This document shows, in pieces, positions 1 through 11,138 of a DNA stretch of 64,000 nt. The position numbers and the translations under genes are program-made. The notes under the pieces were generated by a model. The model saw only the letters and a list, made by a program, of their open reading frames with translations, made no database searches and had not been told where the DNA came from. Position 1 is the first letter of the stretch, and every line of letters starts with the position of its first letter. The DNA comes from Kalmusia sp. IMI 367209 (Eukaryota > Ascomycota > Dothideomycetes > Pleosporales > Didymosphaeriaceae): assembly GCA_027946365.1 (NCBI GenBank), contig JAPEUQ010000006.1, positions 1,178,001 to 1,242,000 on the forward strand, written 5' to 3'.

Positions 1-1796
1 ATCACACATATACTTGTGACTATCGTCACAGAATGTCTGGTCAAGGAAATAACAGGGACCAGTTCTCCGTTTACGCGAGACCTGGTTCAAGGTCTCGCAG
101 AGGTTTATTGCATGAGCGATCCTAATCAACCTGACAATCCCCTTGTTTTCGCATCTGAAGGTATGATGACCCAACGTTCAAGTGTCTGGCTATCAGGCCG
201 CTGAAATTCCTATCTAGAATTCTATCATACGACACAATATAATCATGAGTATGTAATTGGCAAGAATTGCAGGTTTCTACAAGGCCCAAATACTCAAAGG
301 GCAGCCGTGCGACGCATCTCCGAGACGTTACGCAACGGGCAAGAACTCAGTGAAATTTTGCTCAATTAGTAAGAATACACGCTCTGTGCTCGATCAGAAT
401 CATAATTGATCGTTTATAGCCGCCGTGACGGAAGTCCTTTCCTCAACTTAGTATGTGCATTTCATCATATGATAGACCAAGTTTAACAAACATCAGGTTA
501 TGATGGCTCCATTGATGGATTCACGAGGTAACATACGTTACCACATAGGAGCTCAAATTGACGTCACGCGTCTAATCGAAGGCGGAAAAGGCCTGGAGTC
601 TTTTAAACAACTTCTCGACCAAGAAAGAGAAGCTAACGGAGACGCCACGAACACAGATCCAACAGAGAGTAAACCTTCCCTAGAACTACTTCGCGAGCTC
701 GGAGGTCTTCTCAACGAGGAAGAGACCGATGTCTTCAGGCACCGTAATGTGCGTCATGGCTCTCTAAGTTCTTCTGCTAGTACACCGACACGGCGCATAG
801 CCCCAGGCCGACGTTTTGTTGGAATGGACGAGCCCCTGGATGGCAATTTATGGCCACCAACAGAATTCAGACCCTCAGGTAGACTACCTGGTGTCTATCA
901 AAATGCAAGCTTAGCTGCGTTTCTCCACTTCATACTCTTCACTAACGACCGTGCAGTACCTTCTTGTACGGCCGTATCCTTCATTACGGATCATCTTCAC
1001 TTCGCCCGCTCTGCGTATACCCGGTCTACCCCAATCTAAACTCATGGATCGGATTGGAGGGCCTCAAAATATCCGTGAAGGCCTCATGGATGCCTTCATG
1101 TCAGGAAGCAGTGTAACTGCGAAGGTCTCCTGGCTCACTCAGAGCTCTCGCGCGAACGTAAACGGCGGCTCCATGGACGACGCATCCACCACTTCGCAAG
1201 AGCCAGATTCTGACCTAGAAGCCCGGCCCCGTTGGATTCATTGCACCCCAATGCTCGGTTCAGACTCGAAGCCTGGCGTTTATATGATCGTCATGGTCGA
1301 CAAGGAAGAAATAACCGGCACACTCAATGCACATAGTCATACCATTCCCGTTGTGCGCAGCCGTGCTCTTACGCAAGAAACCTGGCCTTCTCGCGAGCTC
1401 GGCAACTCCGGTACGAGCGCCGCTCGTCTCACTAGCACCAAGCTTTACGCAGATTATCTGAGGAGAGAAGGAGCAAGTGATGGCCAAGAGAGTACGTATA
1501 CTGGGAAAAGAACACCGGTGTCACGGGCATCGTTGGAAGATGACATAAAATTGGGAAGAGTCAATTCGGGGTTAGCAAAGGTTAATCTGAGGACCGAGAC
1601 ACCCAATGAGGCTATGAGCACAAGGATTTCGGCGGTGATCCCACCCAAAAGCCATGATTCGCATCATAACAGCCAGGATAATCCTTCTCGTGTCTACTCA
1701 CTCTCGATGGGTGCAAGTTCTCCTACGCCATACAAGAACCCGAGTACGGTGATGGACTTGGACATTGCAACGGAATCGGAGGGGATTGGGAATTGA
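1..1796 (+). CDS. LOV-PAS photosensor-like protein, 5' end outside window
   Basis: Probable blue-light (flavin) sensor of the fungal LOV/PAS type. I join 1..160, 218..368, 420..450, 497..904 and 957..1796. The first exon reads YCMSDPNQPDNPLVFASE and the second GKNCRFLQGP, which contains the LOV cysteine that forms the flavin adduct in known members. The LOV core ends with YHIGAQIDVTRL. After a low-complexity linker, a second PAS-like segment starts at YLLVRPYPSLRI (from 957) and includes RWIHCTPMLGS. The C-terminal tail is serine-rich and apparently disordered; no kinase, DNA-binding or RGS domain is visible downstream of the LOV core. Introns are 161-217, 369-419, 451-496 (all GT-AG) and 905-956 (GC-AG). 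The true start lies left of position 1, so an N-terminal domain may be missing. LOV identity is secure; the partner pathway is unknown. Confidence 0.85.
905..956 (+). other. GC-AG intron in the LOV-PAS gene
   Basis: The exon ending VYQN is followed by GCAAGC, and the next exon resumes in frame at TAC (957) after TGCAG. A branch-point-like ACTAAC lies at 941-946. No GT donor nearby restores the frame so cleanly. Confidence 0.75.
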
Positions 1797-2208
1797 CTGT
1801 CGAGCAAATGGTAGTATCATCATATGAAATGCTGCTACGACAAGAGATGGAGGGTCATATACGTGATTGTGTCCTAAAGCTGTATGAGAACGTATTAGTT
1901 GGAAGTCGTCTTGTACTACTCTGATACAGAGCGTTAAAAATTAATCATCGTGCTTCTCTTGTCTTCTCCTCTGATTAGAGAAAATGGTTATGTTCCTACA
2001 TGCTCGAGGGTCAAAAGTGTGACTGTAACCCTACATTGTCTTGCCGTCTATATCCAACAATATATTACATTCGAATGTACAAGTTCGTATCGCCGTTGGT
2101 TGCAAATTCGCCGCAGTCGATGCATTTACTTACGTCTTTGATCCCATCGTAGGTTACGACCAACTCTGCCTACGAGGACTGTGTTCAAGACGCGATTTCG
2201 GCAGCACT
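1797..2208. other. Convergent spacer between LOV-PAS gene and MRP20
   Basis: About 410 bp between two converging stop codons. It should hold the two 3' untranslated regions. I see no gene here; the short ORFs are random. Confidence 0.6.
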
Positions 2209-2893
2209 CTAAGCATGCTTTCCCAGCATGGTCGGTGACCTCTGCTCTTCCCACATGTGCACCAAGTTCTTCTTAGACATCTTCTGCTTCTGCTTCGACT
2301 TCTTCGCAGCATTCTGCATGTCCGCCTCACCCTTCGGCGCTTTGGTCTCGTTTTCCTCAGTCTCCACCACTCCCTCTTGCATTCGACCCAGAACCTTTGA
2401 AGCCTGCTGCCTCAAATGTCCCGCGAGATTCCTCATATCCTCCCTGTCCTGCACACCATTTTGCGACCTCATCTCCTTTATGCTATTCTCCCTCTCTGAT
2501 CGACCCCACGGCTCCCAGTCTGTCGGCTCCTCGGGCCACACAAATGGCTTGTCCATCTCTACTGTCATGTATTTCTTGCTCTCTTCGCGAAACCAGTGGC
2601 GTGGTTGCTTTTGCGTATCGCGCACAGGCATTTGCTTGACGAAGGAACGGATGCTGTGCACCTTGACCGAGTAGGCATGGTAGAGGTAGTCGCGGAGGTC
2701 ATACTTAGAGAAGTTGAGCGGGACGAGGAAGCGCGCGTGGTAAGGGGAGAGCTTGGGCGTGCGCACGAGGGCGATGGTGAATTTGGGCCTGTACTAAGGT
2801 CAGATTGGTAGCGTAGAGGAAGGCTGAGACGTACAGGAAGACCTGCTTGCTGCCAAAGGCTATTATCTTCTTAGTGACTGGAGCGATATCCAT
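2209..2893 (-). CDS. MRP20: Mitochondrial large-subunit ribosomal protein uL23m
   Basis: Component of the mitochondrial 54S ribosomal subunit; uL23 lies near the peptide exit tunnel. The model joins 2835..2893 and 2209..2788 on the minus strand around a 46-nt intron (2789-2834, GTACGT to TACAG), which restores FGSKQVFLPKFTIALVRTPK. The core then continues with FLVPLNFSKYDLRDYLYHAY, the diagnostic fungal uL23m block. The protein is about 212 residues, with a charged C-terminal extension rich in Lys and Glu, as is common in fungal mitochondrial ribosomal proteins. The ATG at 2893 is chosen because it is the first Met in the exon that carries the conserved block. It faces the LOV-PAS gene tail-to-tail. 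Confidence 0.88.
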
Positions 2894-4492
2894 GATGGAT
2901 TAGGTTCGGCTTTGCGCCCGACGGGTCAATGGCAACCGTTGGCGGCTGGGTGTAGAAGCGAAAGTGTAGTGCGACCGAATTGATGGGTGGGACGTCTGCA
3001 CGCCGAGCAATGAGCTGTTCGGCGGGAAAGGCTTCGGGGGCGTGATGATGTTTCCTCAGAAAATCGATCGGTGTGCACGGGCCATTCCGCATCACGTGGC
3101 GCTCTATCCTGCAGGGCTCGAGCTTCCAACTGTGAAATACTACCATCCCGCGAACATAACTTGAGTCTTAAACGGGATCTAGTCATCGTTGGCTCGGTGT
3201 CTATTTTAGATGTGAACTAGGCCTTATCTTGAGGTCGTGTCTCGGTCTCACTCATGTTCTAGCTATACTTACAAACATCCGGACCATCCTACAAGGAGAC
3301 TACGGGCATAATTTACACAAAATACAACTGTCTGGTCAGTGACTAGGTTTTCTCGACCTTGAATATTAACAACGCAGTGTCTTGTGACATAGAATCAGGT
3401 GATGCAGCGACCGGTTACTGACCCTTCGCAAGCAGCCGGTGACCATTTCTGCAATGGTTTTTATATTCACACTGCATCCCTTCTTACATTTTTGTGTTTC
3501 CCTTTACTCTGCCTTCACATGTTTAGCTCACCTCTTTTTGGATTTCTGTACCATTTTTTACCCCTAGGTTCTTTCCGCTTCCCAGTTCGCGTTGCTTTAT
3601 ATTTCCATCCTCAGGTTGTCTCAACATAGTCCCGGTTCCACCTATCGGCTGACAGCTAGGAGAGTACATAAACAAGAAATATGAGATCGTGTGTAGTATT
3701 GGTGGGTCCAGGACTTGGAAGACGAGGCAAGTGATATTTGGAGAAGACGAATGAAGCGCATAACGGATCGCTCCTCCTCTCGGTCAATGCATGAGTTTGT
3801 CAAGCATATAGTACCAAATCTTGACATTAGGGCATCAATAGTGACTGTATCGTGTATCCTAGGGTAATTAGGGCTACCATATAACTCTGAGCTTCCCACC
3901 TTCTTACAATCATAAGTGGGGGTGTCTCTTAGCCCAAGGGCCAAGAAGAATACTCGTAACTCTGCGTCGGGATTCTATTAGCACTGACCCCACATTTACA
4001 ACGAGCTACCTTTACCGCAACTGATTTTGAGGCTTGTTCGCTCTCATTCAGGTTACGTAGAAGTTTCTGATTTACTGCGTCACGCTGTTGCAGTGCTACG
4101 ATACACTCGACCCTTCGCACCTTCCGCCACAGCTTGCAATCTGCTGCTTAAGGCAGGCAAATTTCTTTCTTAGATTGGTACGCTAGTAAGATGCATACAA
4201 TCGCGGTCTGGGTCAAACGCCCGACAGCATAGCGGTGAGGTCAATCCTCTTATTTGGCAGGCCTACCATCCCTTCCTTCCTACACAATTGTTGCCCGACA
4301 TCTGTTACACCTCCAACATCTGCTCTTCCTTCGTCTCTCACTGTTAATTCAGACGTCCGTACTGCCTGAGCATTGCCCAACCAGGTCCACGTGCTGCAAG
4401 AGCCTCCCAAATGTAGGAGCAAGCACCTAAAAGCTCAAAGTTGTCTCGGAATGGCTTAAAGCTAACCAAGTCGCCCAGAACACCTATTCACT
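2894..4492. other. 1.6 kb intergenic region, no gene seen
   Basis: This lies upstream of MRP20 (left) and upstream of the conserved unknown gene at 4493 (right), so it must contain both promoters. ORFs in it are short, overlap each other and show no recognisable motif. Confidence 0.6.
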
Positions 4493-6588
4493 ATGAGTGC
4501 ACGCGGCGGTGCCTCACAGGGTCGCGCCCGCAATCAAACGCGTGGCGGGTCCTCCAGTTTGAACCGCACCGGCAAGCGTCCGAGTCGCGTCATTGTAGTA
4601 CCCCAGGAGTACCAGCGCCAAACGCTACTTCGAGAGCGCGAAAGGCTCATCAATCTTTGGAAAACACAGACAGGTTGTGACGTCGTCATCATTGGAGAAG
4701 GTAGCAGAGACATGATCACCAAATTTGAGCTTTATGGAACAGGCCACAAGCTGGATAAAGTGGCAGAAGAGGTGGAACGCTGGATTCGCGTTGCCAAAAA
4801 CAAATCTGCAGAGACCACGGCCTGGGCTAAAATTGGAGCACATATCCCAAAGGACTGGTTTCAGGACTTGGTGCAGAGACAGCGAGACGAGAGGAGAGAG
4901 AAGTTCAGGGGCGTTATCGCTAACGATGAGAAATCGAATTTCCCTAACTTGGTACGTAATCTTACCCATGGATAGGTGTTTCGTCATGCTTAGATTCTGT
5001 CCAGATTACTGTGGAGTGGCCAGAGGATCTTCGCGAACAGACCCCTCCTGTCATGCCAAAAGATGTGTTTGGAGTACGACTCGAAGCTCTTGATCCTATC
5101 CGAATGGACGACGAAGTCTTCATTCAATTAGTTGGTCTCTCCAAATTCGAGATACGCGGAGCGACAATGACACACGTGGATTTGGCCGAACAGCACCTGC
5201 TCACTGCTATTGAAAAGTCCCGTATAAAATTATTCAACCCGACGTATCAACTCTGCATGATGTTAGACGAGCGAGAAGGTATAGAGGTGCTCTTTGAGAA
5301 GGCCGACACTTGGTGGCCGAATAGCACCAGCCATTGCATTGCTCCACGCCTTTTGCCCTGTGGCATCATGGATGAACCAGGTGAATTCCGACAAGACATT
5401 CTTCATCCTAAGCACCAAGGCATCATACAGCGTGATTTTCGCCGCGCTCTTGACACAATTCGATATGAGAAGGGTTATTATGACCTCTCCATACGTTTTG
5501 GTTGTCTCGCTCTGCGGATGCCTAATCCCAACAAGCTTTTAGGCACAAAGCACAAGAAGGAGGAATTTCTGCGCACAATCAACTCGCTGACGGAATGTGT
5601 GGTTAAGGACTGGTACGCACTCAATATCGCTCTGCGGAAACACTGTAATTAAACACGCTACAGGCTTTTCAATGACAAAGATGGCGACGAGCTACTTAGG
5701 CGTCTTAAGGGTGCTACACATCTACTTGAACCTACCAATCCTAGCACTGGCTACGGAGATGTCCCCAATACACTGGCAGAGACACTCCCTACACTCCGTG
5801 GCTCTTGGGTCTTCAAAGACCCTAATGTCTCAGGATCTTCTCATACACTATCGCCTAACTACGTGGTGCAAGTGCACTGGACACTGGATGAGGATGGCCT
5901 GTATGAAAAAGACAAAATCAGCTATTACCGATTAGATCAAGACTGTACTGACCCAAAGGAAAACATGAACATCAAGCTATTAGAGCTTGGTGAGAGTAGA
6001 GCCTGGCAGTTCAGCCTGCTATCAATGACACCAGTCAACAAAACGTTGGCCCCGACCGCGCTACGGCATTTTGCAGATCAAGTCAGGATCAAGCAAAATA
6101 TCGGCCCTGGATCCAAGGAGCCCTTTACGAACTTCGGTGACATTAATGCATCGTCAAAACTAATAACGGGTCGCCTTGACAAAGTCTACACATTCGGCAT
6201 CAAAAACTCTTCTTACAAAGTCAACGTTGTTGCAATGTGGTACCCAGGCAAAATTGTGCACGTTCCTTGCTGGGGCTTACATGTCTGTCATAGCGATTGG
6301 CAGAGCCATCTTGCGGAGCTGGAGCATCTGCAACAGGGCCGCGTTGGTCAGTGGGGAGACACCATCCGCGCCTTTCTACCTGATGACGGGCTGTCATCTT
6401 TTCATGTCGATAGGGACGAAAATACATCAATGAATAATCTGAGAATTGATGATGAGCGCCCACAAGACGGCATTCGACTTCTCATGACGAAGCTCATGGA
6501 GCTCTCAAAGATCATTAGTCAATCTAGTGGCAACACCGTTCAGGATCCGGCCATTCCAGTTTCACCTCTTAATATAATGGCTAACTAG
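4493..6588 (+). CDS. Conserved ascomycete protein of unknown function
   Basis: I do not recognise a characterised function; the pattern resembles a large fungal DUF family (possibly DUF7905), from memory and unverified. Three exons: 4493..4951, 5005..5612, 5664..6588, giving 663 residues. Introns are 53 and 51 nt with GTACGT and GTACGC donors. The N-terminus is basic and Gly/Ser/Arg-rich. A segment around residues 60-105 (VVIIGEGSRDMITKF then a helix with EEVERWI) looks KH-like, with the alternation of strand and helix seen in RNA-binding folds; this is only an impression. The middle has PVMPKDVFG and a long mixed domain ending near the third exon. Neither a signal peptide nor a membrane segment is visible. 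It converges on the prolyl-tRNA synthetase gene. Confidence 0.8.
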
Positions 6589-7082
6589 AGCGCCATCATC
6601 CTCGGAGGACAAGGACAGAGCCTAGAGATACATTGTGGCTCGAGTCACTGCAGGGTGCGTAACGCATTGAGGACTATGACGACCAGTCTACAACATGCTA
6701 GCTTTGTCGAGCATAGCTAAATCAATGAAGAATGTATTTTTCTATACATCTGTCAGCGTCTGTTATGGATTATCGGTAGTAATGGAGGTAAGTTACCTTA
6801 ATTACTGCATTTCGACAAGTCCTACCGTAACTGTCAAGGGCCGTACGGTGAAGCCGATGGCTTTCTCGAGTTTCATGTATCTCAGACCATTCCTAGCTTT
6901 TACTACCCCTCTGAATAGTACCTGCTTAGGTCTATGAGCTTCAGATAGAATAAACATGAACGAATTGTCAAAACAATCGACGACCTGTGATGTTAGAAAA
7001 GCCCTCAGATGTTTCAGAGTCGGAAGTTTCTCGGACAAGTAACATTACAAATGGGCACACATACTATACAACATATATACAC
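6589..7082. other. Convergent spacer, no gene seen
   Basis: About 490 bp between two converging genes, AT-richer than its flanks. It probably holds the 3' untranslated regions. Confidence 0.6.
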
Positions 7083-8910
7083 TTAAAGCTGCTCCAGCAA
7101 GCGCAGCACCTCGTTTCTTAGCTCAAGCACTTCAACATCCTTCTTCACCCCCAGCCTCCGACATTGCACCTCAACCTCTCTTCTTTCCTTCCAGGCCTTC
7201 CCCAGCACTACAATTACGGGATAGCCAATCAGATCCGCATCCCGCAACTTCCACCCCAAGCTCTTGATCGGCCTGTCATCTATCACCGTATCTAAGCCCT
7301 TTAGCACATCGTATACCTGCGTACTTTCCTCCTCACTAATCTGCGGCATCGTAACAACGAGAGTCTCAAACGGTGCAACAGCTCTCGGCCAGTTCAGTCC
7401 CTGCTCATCAGAAAGCAATGATGCGATAGACCCTATCAAGCGCGAAACGCCAATGCCATGGCAGCCCATATGCATAGCTTCCTTTTGTGACCGGTTCGGA
7501 ACAGCGACGAGCGCTTGTAGTGGGTCGGAGTACCGAGTGCCGAGGTGGAATGTGTGGCCTACTTCTATAGCTTTCTGTACGGAGAGCCTTCCGGTGTCGC
7601 AGCGGGGACATCCGTCGCCGGGTCGAGTAATGGTCAAGTCGTGGTCGCCGTGTGATGATGGACTTGGTCTACTGCGACGTAGAGCGCGGTCCTCTACGTC
7701 AACGGATTTGTTCGTCCTAGGGAGAAGGCCCTCAAGTGTGGCAGCTTCGATACCAGTGTCTACCTCGACGCCAGTTTTCTTGATTGCATGTAGATTGACG
7801 AAGGAGGATATTTGGTCCCATCCAGGGTTCTCATCTGCGGGCATATCTGACGGCCGAGGAACAAGGACACGTACGGTTGTGCTTCGATCTGGACTTATAC
7901 CGGTAAAGGCGAGTGGCGGTGTGGTCGATGCCGTCGTCTCTGACATCCGTTTCTCAACGAGCTCTTCATTAGCTACGTAGTCGCAGGAATTGCACGACCA
8001 GACGTTGTCCTCGCCCTTCGGAGAAACGAAGTGGTACTCGTGGCTTAGCTTGCCTCCCATATTGCCGGAATCCGCGTCAGCGACTAAGTAAGGGATCTTG
8101 AGCTCATCAAAGATGTTGGTGTATGCCTGGCGGACCTCTTCATACGTCTTCAGCCCAGCATCGTGCGACGCATCAAACGTATACAGATCCTTCATCATGA
8201 ACTCCTTCGCTCTGAGCAAGCCCTGTCTCGGCCGTCTTTCGTCCCTGTACTTCCTTCCTGTCTGATAAAGTCTCAATGGAAGGTCTTTGTACGAATGCAC
8301 CATTGACGCTACAAGTGCTGTAATTTCCTCCTCATGAGTGGGTGCAAGTAAGAATCCAGATTCTCTGCGGTCGTTCACCCGTAGGAGTTCTGAGTTTGAG
8401 GAGTACCGGCCTGTCCGCCGCCATAACGTTTCCGTGCTGATGGATGATAGTGAGAGTTTAGAAGCGCCTATGGAGGACATGTGTTTATCTATTAGAGCCT
8501 CGAGTTTGTTTTGTACGCGGAGACCAAGGGGAAGCAAGTGGAACACCCCAGCATGAGCCTGCACGTGATGAGCTGGTAGAGTGAAAGAGGAAGATGGCAA
8601 AATCGTACCTGTCGAAGAAAGCCACCGCGGACTAGAAGCGCGTGGGAATCATCTAAGCAGTAATGAGTCAAATTGCTAGCTATATATCGCATATTGCTGA
8701 CCTTGCTCTCCGTCTTGAGGTGAAATGCCTCCTGTTGGTGCCCAGAAATTTGATAGTCGGTTTCTGGTATCGGTCTAGAACCAGAAGTAAACAATGACAA
8801 CTTCCAAAACCCAATTGGAGTAGGTAACTTACTGCTAGAAATCGAGCATTGTAATTTGGTCTCACTACTGCCTTCGCTCGATGCGCGCTTCTCCATACAT
8901 GCGCGCTCAT
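7083..8910 (-). CDS. AIM10: Mitochondrial prolyl-tRNA synthetase (bacterial type)
   Basis: Charges mitochondrial tRNA-Pro with proline in the matrix. Minus-strand exons are 8833..8910, 8702..8774, 8609..8652 and 7083..8558, giving 556 residues. The first exon encodes an Arg/Ala-rich presequence (MSAHVWRSAHRAKAVVRP). Splicing restores RNRLSNFWAPTGG, then HALLVRGGFLRQAHAGVFHL, the class II motif 1 region typical of ProRS. Motif 2 is visible as KYRDERRPRQGLLRAKEF and motif 3 as HGIGVSRLIG. A CxxC pair (CNSCDY) and a second (CPRC) flank a shortened insertion, so the bacterial editing domain is reduced, as known for mitochondrial enzymes. A C-terminal anticodon-binding domain follows. All three introns are 49-58 nt. 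It diverges from MRPL11 across 293 bp. Confidence 0.93.
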
Positions 8911-9203
8911 TGGCGCACAGGTCCTGCAAGTTCAGATATAGGATGAGACAGTACGATAGGTAGGTTAGTAAATGTGGTATAGAGAAAGAAGAAAGATGAG
9001 ATGACGGAGGCTGGCGGCAATTGACGGCATGCGCCTGGAGCTGTTGCTCAGATGAAGCGTAGTGCACGGGCCATGGAGTTTCTCAAGCTCCGCCGAAAGA
9101 TTTCTGGACGACCTCTCCATCCCAATTGCGCGCCCAGCACAAGCCACGTAAGCACCTGCATCAATTCCCCTCTGATCCTAATAGAAACTTATATGCGTTT
9201 AGA
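8911..9203. promoter_or_regulatory. Divergent promoter of mtProRS and MRPL11
   Basis: 293 bp separate the two start codons, so promoter elements are likely shared. Both products act in mitochondrial translation, which makes co-regulation plausible. I see no single diagnostic motif. Confidence 0.5.
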
Positions 9204-10232
9204 ATGCCACCCCGAATACGTCTTCGGCCACGCGCCCTCCGCCTCCGCAACCCCCGACCGTCCCATGGCGCCCTCTGCGCAACCTACGCCTCACTGGCAA
9301 CAGCAACGACCCCCGCGCCGCCGATTGATCAGACTATACGATCTGTACCGCCAGTCCTACGATATGCTCCTACGCAGCCCCCGTCGCATAAACCCCCAGA
9401 AGTCCGCAAAACTCAGCTGCATCGAACGTACCAGTCGGTCCTCAAGTCGTCACCATTGATCCTACTCTTCCAACACAATAACGTGAAAGCGGTAGAATGG
9501 ATGAGCATACGGCGCGAATTAGCAATTGCTCTGCGGAAGATAGACGCCGACAGAGTGAAGAATGGCCAGGAGGGCCTGATCGCAGATCAGATCAAGTTCC
9601 AGGTCATAACGACGAGTATCTTTGCGAGCGCGTTGCGGGTTGTAGAGTTCTTCAACCCAGAAGAAAGTATATTAGACCATGCACAACACCCTTCAGACCC
9701 CCAAACGCCAACAAGTGCCCAAGTGCCGCAGACACACAATACGCCTGAGGATGAGCGCTTCCAGCACGGTCTGAGCAGGAGAGCCTGGGAAGTGGCTTCG
9801 AACCGGAAGTTGAAAAGTGAGCTCGAGCCACTGCTCTCGGGGCCTCTAGCCATTGTCACCTTCCCACACGTCTCGCCGCAGCATCTCAAATCTGTGCTTT
9901 CGATCCTCTCGCCTTCGCCGCCCAACTTTCCCGCACCGAAGCGCAAAACGAACCCAGAGTACTACGAGCCAGAAGTGCAATCTGGACTGCAGAAGCTGAT
10001 GCTGCTGGGCGCACGAGTAGAGGGCAAGGTATTCGATACAGATGGTACGAAGTGGGTTGGCGGCATTGACGGTGGCATTGACGGGCTCAGGGCACAGCTT
10101 GTACATATGCTTCAAGGTGTCGGTGGTTCGCTTACAGGGGCTTTGGAGGGCGCTAGTAGGAGTTTGTACTTTACGGTTGAGGGTCGGAGAATGGATATGG
10201 AAGAGAAGGACAAGGGCGACAAGTCAGAGTAG
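9204..10232 (+). CDS. MRPL11: Mitochondrial large-subunit ribosomal protein uL10m
   Basis: Stalk-base protein of the mitochondrial large ribosomal subunit. A single exon of 342 residues starts at the ATG at 9204; the longer upstream reading frame has only a TTG. The N-terminus is an Arg-rich presequence (MPPRIRLRPRALRLRNPRP) without acidic residues. The core LFQHNNVKAVEWMSIRREL is the characteristic block of the MRPL11 family. The rest is mixed alpha/beta and ends with an acidic-basic tail. It diverges from mtProRS and converges on the HIT gene. Confidence 0.85.
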   Translation: MPPRIRLRPRALRLRNPRPSHGALCATYASLATATTPAPPIDQTIRSVPPVLRYAPTQPPSHKPPEVRKTQLHRTYQSVLKSSPLILLFQHNNVKAVEWMSIRRELAIALRKIDADRVKNGQEGLIADQIKFQVITTSIFASALRVVEFFNPEESILDHAQHPSDPQTPTSAQVPQTHNTPEDERFQHGLSRRAWEVASNRKLKSELEPLLSGPLAIVTFPHVSPQHLKSVLSILSPSPPNFPAPKRKTNPEYYEPEVQSGLQKLMLLGARVEGKVFDTDGTKWVGGIDGGIDGLRAQLVHMLQGVGGSLTGALEGASRSLYFTVEGRRMDMEEKDKGDKSE

Positions 10233-10413
10233 AGAACTTATTTCGATGATTTTGTATAAACAGATGGCTGGGTGGTGTATAGATATTGGACATGTATCGA
10301 GATATTCCCTCGCATTCTAGTAGGATGTACGCTTATAAAACATTGTTCGAATTATAAGTTGAGCCTTTTGAAGTAGTCTCCGCAACGTAGTCTTACATCG
10401 AATGTACTATAGC

Positions 10414-11138
10414 TTAGGGAGTACCCTTCATTTTCGCAATCTCGTCCCTCAGGGCCCTCCTCATCTCGCCCGCTAGCCGCACACCCTCCTCATCCTCCAA
10501 TTCATCCCGCTGACCCCTTCCGAACATCGTCCAACTCTTACTCTTGATCTCAGGCCTCGACTCTGGTCGAGGAATGATGTGAAAATGAACATGCGGCACG
10601 ACTTGTGCAGCTCTCGCGCCTACATAACATAAGCAGGCCTTCTTTGTAGTTTGTATGTGTAGACAGTTGAACAGAAGAGTAACTTACCATTATTCTGCAC
10701 GATATTCCAATCATTAACGCCCATCACCTTCGAAACAACACGTGACAGGACTGGTAGCCAGAACCCTACACGATCGCTTCATTAGACTCCACACATGTCC
10801 ATCCGATTACTTTCTGTTCGAAGGTCAACACTCACCCATCTCCCTCCCCTCATCCCCTTTCATATCCCCAACCTTGACCCTATGCCCCCTTGTCGCAACC
10901 AGCAGATGCCCTCCGACCATGGGTAAAATATCCAAGAATGCCACAACGTCCCTACTTGCCAGCACCACAAAACTCCCTGGACTCGTCCTCTCAGGCTCGA
11001 CCTCACCTCCAGGCACACACCCCCCTCCAGATCCTCAGCTGCTGGGCTCCATAGCGGCGATGAAAATGCAGGATACGCCGTTGCGATGGTGCAGAACGGA
11101 CACGCCTCGGATGGATAGTGGAGGTCTAGTTCGTTCAT
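10414..11138 (-). CDS. HIT-family nucleotide hydrolase, apparent frameshift in exon 1
   Basis: Member of the histidine-triad hydrolases/transferases that cleave nucleotide phosphoramidates or dinucleotides. Minus-strand exons: 10836..11138, 10688..10765, 10414..10619. Introns have GTGAGT and GTAAGT donors. Exon 1 begins MNELDLHYPSEACPFCTIA, a typical CPFC start; exon 1 later carries FVVLASRDVVAFLDILP and HLLVATRGHRVKVGD. Exon 2 gives DWNIVQNNGARA and exon 3 PHVHFHIIPRP, the catalytic triad HVHFH. The two halves of exon 1 are in different frames: one extra G in the six-base G/C run at 11020-11025 would join them. No good intron bridges them. So this is either a sequence error or a recent mutation. 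Otherwise the family is clear. Confidence 0.82.

Noticed and set aside
2871..3186. Overlapping ORFs upstream of MRP20
   Set aside because: They lie in the promoter of MRP20 and share no motif with any family I know.
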